A stretch of 21,096 bases of DNA from Phallusia fumigata (Eukaryota > Chordata > Ascidiacea > Phlebobranchia > Ascidiidae). Numbering within the stretch: the stretch's first letter is position 1; each line of letters starts with the position of its first letter. This document shows positions 1-9,000 of this stretch, piece after piece. A model generated the notes under the pieces. It was not told the origin of the DNA and ran no database searches. It saw only the letters and a program-made list of their open reading frames with translations. Where the stretch lies: NCBI GenBank assembly GCA_008931825.1, contig QXVZ01010704.1:1-21096 (forward strand). The letters are read 5' to 3'. Both the position numbers and the translations under genes were made by a program.

Positions 1-74
1 TACCGCCAACGGAAGTGTGAAGCGATGATCATAGTTTTCCAGGCGCGCTGTCGTGGATATTTGGTCCGGAAAAA
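1..74 (+). CDS. MYO9: MYO9 exon a: IQ motif (partial)
   Basis: Open in frame 1 from the window edge. It encodes an IQ-type calmodulin-binding helix (IIVFQARCRGYLVRKK). It ends at a GTAAGA donor in phase 2. The exon may begin to the left of the window. Confidence 0.85.
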
Positions 75-3000
75 GTAAGACCACGCTTTTATTTGGCAAC
101 ATGTAAACTTCCCATATCTCCTTGTAACAGGTATACCATTTCGTTTCGGTACAGTGTGAAGTTAGAATTGCAACTGCGCCATCATAGCGCTGCTGTCATC
201 CAGTTGTTATGGCGACGACACAAGAGACGGACACAAGCGGCCATTGTTATCCAGAAGGTCGCTAGAGGTTTTGTTGCTCGACAAAGTTTCGCAAGAAAAA
301 AGAAACTCGCATTGTCCGAAAGGTATTAAAGGAATGTAAATTGTTCTTATCATTGTGAGCTATGGTTGTTTTTTTGCAGAGAAAAAAGTTCTTCCGCACA
401 ACCCGACATTGCCATGCCTGTTCCCCCAGAAGCGCTGGACGCCCAGGGAGATACAGACAAACCTTCGGTAGAACACGTCCCAGTTCAAAACGAAGAGGAA
501 CAACGGACGGGCCACGCAACGCCATCAGTCCCAATTGAAGCAAGAGACCATAAGGAATCTCCTGAACAAACCCTAGACCACCAACTGTCACTTGAGTCCC
601 AAGACTCATTCGACGAATTTAACGCAACCCCGACTCACAAACCCCCCGATCCTTCGTTCAAGTTGCCCAATGACATCGAGTTTATAGACGACGACAAGGC
701 ATCTGTAGCCAGTTCACTTGATCAAAGCACTCAGCAAGCAATCGAAACCACGCGCAAAATAGACTCTCCCGTACCCAAAGCGAGAAAGAAGTCGCCGGAG
801 AAGGTTTTGTACAACGGCGAGCAAAAGCGACTCAGCGCCGGGGACTTGCTCAGCGAAGCAGGTGACGTCAGTCAACCCACGGAAAAGTCGCCGCCCACCG
901 TCAGTGACGTAAGCGATGATGACGTCACCCATATTGACCGATTTTCAAAGTCCACTGCACCTGCAAACAATCACATTCAGCCCGAGCCATTTAATTCGAA
1001 AAAGCCGCCGACACTAAAAGCCAGCAGTGAAACATTAAAGGCTGGAGATTTGTTTATGAAAGCGGCGTTTCCGAACAAGGCTGACCGGGATTTGGTGAAG
1101 CCGGTGCCCTTTCAACCCCGCTCGCTCAAAAAGAACACAGCTCTGCGGGAAATCACCAAAAACCAGTCAGACGGTCCGTTGCCGTTTATAGACGATGGCT
1201 CCTACAGCCTGGTAAAGGAAGCAAAGAAGAAAGCTGACCCCGGAACATTCCGTTATCTTCCCGATGAAAAGCCAAAAACTGACCCGCCCTCGCTTGTACT
1301 GCAGAAAAGTTTCAGCAGCCCCGAAAAGATAAACGTTGTGGCGGAAGAAGAAGAGCGTTCGACCCTAAAAGACATTCCAGAAAAAAATTCCGCAGTTGTG
1401 GATGATGACGTTCTGCGACCTGATGACATTTTTATCACTGCTGATGAGGAAGGAATCAAGGAAAGGTCCCTCCCAGGTGAGCGAAAGGGCCAAGTTTGAA
1501 TACAAGTCGTTTAAAAACCATTCAATCCTCAATCTTTGGAAAATTGAAGGGACATAAGTGTAAATTTTTTGCCGGTTGGTTCTGCTCTTTGGCCACGTAA
1601 AAATGTTTAAATTTCTTCAAATTTGCAAACATGGTATACAGTAATCTGAAGTTTTGCACTCCAACTTGACCCTTTGGATATCCCACGTCCATAACTTGAA
1701 ACTTTAAAAACCACAACATTTAGTCATTGGGAAACCTGTGGCAAATTAAAAAACGAAATAATTAGCGCTTGGTAGAGTTTTATTGAAGCCATTTTGCCCA
1801 TCAAAGAGTTTTTCTGTTGACAAGATCCTAACGTTTCTTTAGGGTCGAAATTCGATTGGGTCTAATTTCAAAATCTTTTGCAGACACTTCAAGAAAGTCG
1901 ATGAGCCTCCCACGTGACCTAAAACGGGCGGAGGAGATAGCCCTCCTACACAAAGAGTGGCTCGCCTTCCAACGCATGGAGAGGGAGAGGCAGCTGCGAT
2001 TTCTTGACCGGGTTCACGAGGGCCCTAAGCGGGAAAATAAACGCGACCGAATGATCAAAAACGTAAGTAAAATGGCCGTGACTAAAACCTTAGCGTACCA
2101 GTTTCACGTTTTTATGGGTCCCCTTCCTGAAAGGGGACACATATTGTTTTCACTCTGTTTGTTTGTTTTTTTTTCTGTTTTTTTTTCTGCCCTGCAGCTT
2201 GTCCATGCCCTTTTGGCATGAAATGTTTGATGGATTTGGATGAAACTTTCACAGCTGGTAGATATGGTCATGGTGATGTGCCATCCATTTCGATTGACTT
2301 CTTAGCCCCAATGGTTACCCCGCTAGCCCCCAAAAGGGTGAAATATTTCCTTACACTATGTCTATGCACTTTGGCATGAAATGTTTGGCGGATTTGGATG
2401 AAACTTTTACTGTTGGTAGACATGGTCATGGAGTTGTGTCATTAGTGTTGTTTGACCCCATATCCCAACGGTTACCCCACTAGCCCCCTAAAATGGGGCA
2501 AATACTTAAACAATCTCCGAATTAGATGAAATTCGGACAGTTTGCATAACATGTCATTGTGGTGCGATTATTAGGGTTTTTTACTCTACAGCCCCAGTAC
2601 TTACCCCACTAGCCCCCTAATATGGGGCAAATACCTAAACGATCTCTGAATTAGATGAAATTTCGGCAGTTTGTATAACATGTCATTGTGGTGCAATAAT
2701 TAATTTTTTTTCCCCTATAGCCCAGCAGTTACCCCACTAGCCCCCTAAAATGTGTAATATTATTAAACAATGTCCAAACTTGATGTAACTTGGACAGTTT
2801 GTAGAACATGTCTTTGTGGTGCACTGATTGCTTTGTTTATATCTATAGCCTGGACATGTTTTCTGAAAAACGCAATATGTAGAACTTTGCATGTGTGGGG
2901 ACCCATGCGTTTCTGCCAGCAGAAACAATTATGTCATAAATAGCACAGGTAACTATAGGACCCAATGTAATATAATGTGGGGAATATATCCTCTTTTAAT

Positions 3001-6000
3001 ATCGGGTAATAGTGTATATAGAATGGCTATATATGGTAAGCCACCCTTCTAGTTTTACTTTATGTTTGGGTAGGCCAGTGGTTCTGTACCATTTTTATTT
3101 CATAGACCTCTCGATTCAAGCTAAAATCTCCCCACCTAAAATTCACTTCATAAACATTATGATTTTAGGTTCATTAAGAAGATAAATTAACCTCTTGAAT
3201 AAACTTCCCCCCATTGAACATACCAAATCCTCCCTAGTTGGGAAGTCCCACTCCTAGTGGGAAGTAAGAACCCCAAGGTTAGGCACATGAAAAGCGAATG
3301 GATAGGGACCAACAAACATATTAAAAAGAAGTAAATAATGCCCAAGTGCTGAGGAGAAACCAGGCTTTAAATTCAATGTAACACGACAGATTTTTGTGGT
3401 GAAATTGGCGTCACAATTTGTTGTTTATAAATATTCTCTTAAAAATTGACCTTGATTTCGTTTCACCCGTTCGCTAACCTAAGTGTTAAGTTCCAACCAA
3501 GGACTGATCTTCACTCTTCAGTTTAAAAAAAAAAAATTAACCTGAGTGAACTTTTTACAGGAGCTGGAAACCATGCGCTTGGAGCAAATGTCANTCTCCG
3601 TTCGTAAAACTATGTGTGAACTAAACTTTCACTTCCCAAAGAGCGAAGCCAAACGCGGAACGTTTCTGGAGGCTGTGCGCAAAACGTTCCTTGGATCTCA
3701 TCGCGGAAGGCAACACAACTATCTGGCCGAAAAGAAACCGCTGGAGGGCGCCGGGTCGGTGTCAGTAGAACCAGGTACGGCACAGACTGACAAAAACTAT
3801 GTTGCTGTGGTCTTTTCCCTATTATGTCGTGGTGTGATTTTACAGCTGCGGGCGGCGCAAATCTGTCAACGAACAAAACCGCCGAGGAAGGGGAGAGCGT
3901 GAAAGTGCGCTCCCTAGTGGCCGAGGAGGTCTCGTCGAAAATGTTCGTGACGCGAAACGAAGAGCTTCTGCTGCTGAAGACGTTCATTAAGGAGAAGGTG
4001 TGAAATTTTGTGTAACTTCGTCATGTTGTGGTTTCAAACAACTGTAAAAAATAGCTTTTTGTTCTATAATAATGGGCGTCCCTAATCTTTTTTGATGGCG
4101 ACCCATATATTTATTATTTATTTAATTCGCAAACCCTAACAACCCATATGTATGCCTAAATGCCTACTTTGGTTTCCGAAGGAAACTTGCCGAAAAGACG
4201 TAAATAAACCAGGTGTTGATGATACCAGCCATTATTTAACACTGTGAGTAACAACAAAAACCAAACTGTCCCCCAACGTTCTGTAACTTCATGCTGTTTT
4301 TAAGAACAGGCTACCCGACATACGTTGGGAAACGATACTATGGACCAAATGGCATCATAGCCTTTATGATTGTGTTTTTAAGCACCAAGCCTGTCACGGT
4401 TACTAACCTGTTTGCTTTCGCTCGTTCGAACAGATGACAAACTTTCATGAACCAAATCTTATCGACGAAGTGTTCAGGAAGGCGCTGGATGAGTTTTGCG
4501 CTAATCTTACGGCAATCTACTCCCTCACAGAGCTCAGCGGCGACACCAACGGGATTCGATACAAGGACATCATTAATAACTTTAAAATGGTACAAAAACT
4601 TTGGAAAACTAAACTGGGATCTGTTTATAACTCTTACTGTACTGGCCCAAACAGTTCTTTTAATATTTCTGAATAAAGCATGTCGCATTTATGAACAATT
4701 CGGGCCAGTATCTTTTAGAGGGTACAAAAACTTCTAAGAAGCTCATTTTGTGCCGTCTCGTACAAACCGTTCTAAGTTTGTTTTTAAATTTTGCACCAGC
4801 CGAAGTGGTTTCTGCGTCGCCACCTTTCCGTTAGGAGTAAGTTTCGAATCACCGCGGCTACAGCTACTACTTGACAAAATGGGCCACGCCGGCATTACGT
4901 TGAACTACTTACATCGCGTCGCCTATTTTTGATAACAGGTGTTGGAGAAAACCACTAACAACTACCAACTGGACGAGTATGCTGCTATGATGGCTGTAAA
5001 CGGGTTTCGTGGCTACATGGACGAATTTATGAACGACGTTTTGCCCAAACATGTGGGTAAAGAATCGCGAACGAAGCGAAAAAAGAGCAAAGACGAATAC
5101 ACAGTGAGTAGAGAGAATAAAAACTTGCTCTGCTTCTCATGCGAAAAAAGTTTTACTGAATGCGTTGTGATGTGCAGTGGCCGGCCAGCAGACTACAAGA
5201 TTTTCGCAAATGTTTATTAAATACAAAAATGCTTACTAAATTCTCTTTGAATAAGGAGCTGACGATGCCATGTTTTAGGCTAATATCTATTTCCACTATT
5301 TTCTATCGAATAAGTTTGTTTTGTAAAAAGCTTTTTCCCATACTAAGCAAACATATTTTATTCAGAAATGTTGGAACTGTATCTAGTTCAGACCTAGGTA
5401 ATTGTCAAGCCCCGGGACACATTGCCCCTACGCTGGTTCTGAATGGCCCGTCGAAGCTATTTTGAAATTATGAAACAGTCATACAGTATACTCTTGTTAA
5501 AAATTTGTTCTATGTCGTTTGTCCCGGCCCATTTTCTCTTATGCCCTCATGTAAATAATACTTTCCCATTCGAGCTTTAGTTCATAGGAACGCAAGTCTT
5601 ACGCACAATCAATGTAAAAACAAGATTTTGAGCTAAACGATTGCTGGGTTTATGTCATGGACATGTCGTTTTGTTTCAGGATAAGCTTGGCCATCACTTT
5701 ACTCCTGTGCAGTGGGGCGTGACGCAAGTTTGTGAAGCGTGCAATTCGGTCATGTGGCTCATGGAATCGGGGATGGTTTGCAAAGGTAACGACCGTTTAA
5801 TTATGGGTCCCCTTCCTGAAAGGGGACACATATTGTTTTCACTCGGTTTGTTTTCTTTTCTTTTTTTTTTCTTTTTTTTTTTTTCTACCCCGAGCTTGTC
5901 CATGTCGTTTTGCCATGAAATGTTTGGTGGATTTGGATGAAACTTTTACAGCTGGTAGATATGACCATGAAGTTGTGCCATCTGTTTCATTTGACCCCAT

Positions 6001-9000
6001 AGCCCCAGCGGTTACCCCACTAGCCCCCTAACATGGGGCAAAATAGTTAAACAATCTCCGAATTGGATGAAATTTGGACAGTTTGTATAACATATCATTG
6101 TGGTGCAATATTTGATGTGTTTTACCCTATAGCCCCAGCAGTTACCCCGCCAGCCCCCTAAAATGGGGCAAATAATAAAACAATCGTCGAATTGGATGAA
6201 ATTTGGACAGTTTGTATAACATGTCATTGTGGTGCAATATTTGATGTTTTTAATTTATAGCCCCCGCAGTTACCCCGACAGCCCCCTAAAATGGGACAAA
6301 TAGTTAAACAATNGTCCAAAGTTGATGCAGCTTGGACAGTTTGTAACACATGTTTTTGTGGTGCGCTGAATGCTTTGTTTACATCTATAGCCTGGACATG
6401 TTTTCAGAAAAACGCAATATGTAGAACTTTGCATGTGTGGGGACCCATGCGTTTCTGCCAGCGGAAACAATCATGTCATAAATAGCGCAGGTAACTGAGA
6501 CCCAATGTAATATAATGTGGGGAATATGTCATCTTTTAATATCGGGTAATAGTGCATAATAGAACGTCTATATATGGTAAGCCACCCTTCTAGTTATCAC
6601 ACACCTTTTCTTAACCACAGCCGATTTTCTGTCAAAAATGTGGTAGATTTTTATATTTTGGTTATAAAACTGAATAGAGTTCGTGGGGAACATGTCTTTT
6701 ACTGGCGTTCATTTTGAATTCTATTTCTCGTCTACAGTTTGCAAGTTTGCGCTGCATAAGAAATGCCTGAAGCAACTCACGCAGCGATGCAGTGGATCGC
6801 CTGACAGCGACAAGCAACACTCAAAACCTAAAAAGCTGTTCGGGGAATCGCTTCGTGTACTCGTTACTGCTGACAGGTAATAACAGTTAACATCCCAACT
6901 GTTGTGCTTTTCCAACAATCAAATAATCCATTTTGCCTAAAGAACACCGTTTGTTATGTTTTGTCATAATCAGTTCTGCTTTTATCAAAAACATGCTTTG
7001 CCCAATTAGTTCTTAAAAGCGCCTGCATTATTCATCAAATAATGCAGGCGAGTTTTGGCAATAACTCATGCCTGGTATCACTGGTATCACTGATAATGGC
7101 ATGAGTTATTGCTGAAACGTTTGATGATTGAAACTGATTCAAAGAATATTTTTGATAAGATTTATTAACAGACTCGTGTTTAAGGTTCCAAAATTCTTCT
7201 TTTGTTCATTACCCATTAAACGTAGCAAAAATCCAAGCCTAAGTTTATGTTTGTTGTCAGCTCCGTTCCTGTGTTCATTGACAAATGCATCAGTTACATG
7301 GAGATGAACGGGATTTACCAGGAGGGAATTTACCGAAAGTCGGCGGCTGCCACTCAAATCAAACAACTCGAGGACGAGTTGAACAAAGATATTGAATGCC
7401 AAAAGGTACCGACGCTTTCGCTTAAAACCCTAAAATTGTCTGTACCTAATTTTCGCGAAGAAATTGGTTTTATTCGGGGATTATTATAAGCACTAATCGC
7501 TGTCTTATGTGGCCAGGTCAATTTCGACGATTACCAGATCCACACGGTGGCAGCAGTGTTCAAGAAGTTCCTCCGTGCCTTGCCTCAGCCACTTGTTCCT
7601 TACGATAAATACTTTGAGTTCCTGCAGGCTTCAAGTAAGGCTTTGCAAGAAAAAGAGATAGTAGCGTTTTTTTAGCTTATACTATATTTTTATGCTATAT
7701 TCTGTAGCATACACAATGTACTCTATTGGGTGAGAGGTTTTCTGGTAAAAATGTATTTTTAATCACAACGAATAACTGATTGAAAAAATACCGGGAGCAC
7801 TGCTGTAACCAAAAGCGTTGTCTTGTATTGCCCTTTCAACACGTAACTTAAAACACAGAGCTGAGCAACGAGCAGGAGAAAGTCAACTCGCTCTTCAGCG
7901 TGCTGGAGGGGATTCCCCAACACAACCACTCGACCCTGGAGCGGATCGTCTTCCACCTGGCCCGGGTCGCGCAGCAGGAACCGACCAATCGGATGTCGCC
8001 GAGCAACCTGGCGATCGTCTTCACTCCCTGCTTCATCTCGCCTCCCTCGCACGTCGCCCCCATCGAGGCCGCCTCGCAAGTTGGAGACATGACCAAGTAA
8101 GCGGCGATCTGTATTTTCGATTATCATTTGGCATTCCTTGTCCCAAAATGTCGGGTATTTGCTGTTGAGGTAACGCATTGAGGTGTTGGCATTAGACTTT
8201 TTGGTTGTGCGTTGCATAACAAAGCGATGATCGGCACTTAACATAACATTGGTTAAACGAACGCTTGCCTTTGAAACAGTAGTACCGATATACCTACTTG
8301 TTTTTATTGATCCCAGGTCCGAATGATATACACACACAATGTGTTCACTCCGTTTATTTCTGTCAAATGCCGGTTTGTTTGCACGTTTTCGTCAAGTTTC
8401 CTTCAATTTTTACACATAATAGATGGGAATCTAGAGTTCTCTTATCCCCAGATCACTTATTGGCGTGTCCCCCAGTTTTGTATTTAGTGTAGACATTGGA
8501 CGATTTGAAATACGTTGCAATAGAAAAATAAGCTTTTTCTAATTTCCATGACGTTGCCCAAACAGGACGCTTTTAATTCGAAAATTAGTACCTGACCTTT
8601 CTGCCATTTTCACCCACATTGAATACCGTTTTGTGTGTCATTGCTTAGGGGAGTGGAAACTGTGATCACGGTGCGGATGCCCCAGATCCGGAGCACCCTG
8701 GAAAACATCTCCGAGATCCAGAACGTGGAGATCTCAACCATACAGGGATTGCAAAAGATTCGACAGTCTATGCGCAAGGGAAAGAGAAAACAGTGGGTTG
8801 TGTTGCCTTCGTGGCGTTTACGTTTACTGCATAATTAGGCGCACAAAGTAGCGAAATCCTCAAATTTTGTGTTTGAAAGTCCGTGAATGATAATACACTA
8901 AACCTCGGTGAATCAGAATTTGATTAAATTGTCAAATGTATTCGAGGATTGGATTGGACCGACAAAATTTATCCCGATTCTGTGTAACCGACGAATTCAT

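Noticed and set aside
1522..1719. Minus-strand frame in the intron after MYO9 exon c
   Set aside because: AT-rich intron, no recognisable protein features, no splice sites.
2737..2928. Minus-strand frames in the tandem-repeat element, similar in both copies
   Set aside because: Similarity follows from the shared repeat DNA; the frames span unit borders and contain stops at different places, so they are not coding.
7759..8337. 192-codon open frame on the minus strand
   Set aside because: It lies opposite the GC-rich RhoGAP exon, whose sense translation is an unmistakable RhoGAP. The antisense peptide has no domain and runs on into intron sequence.
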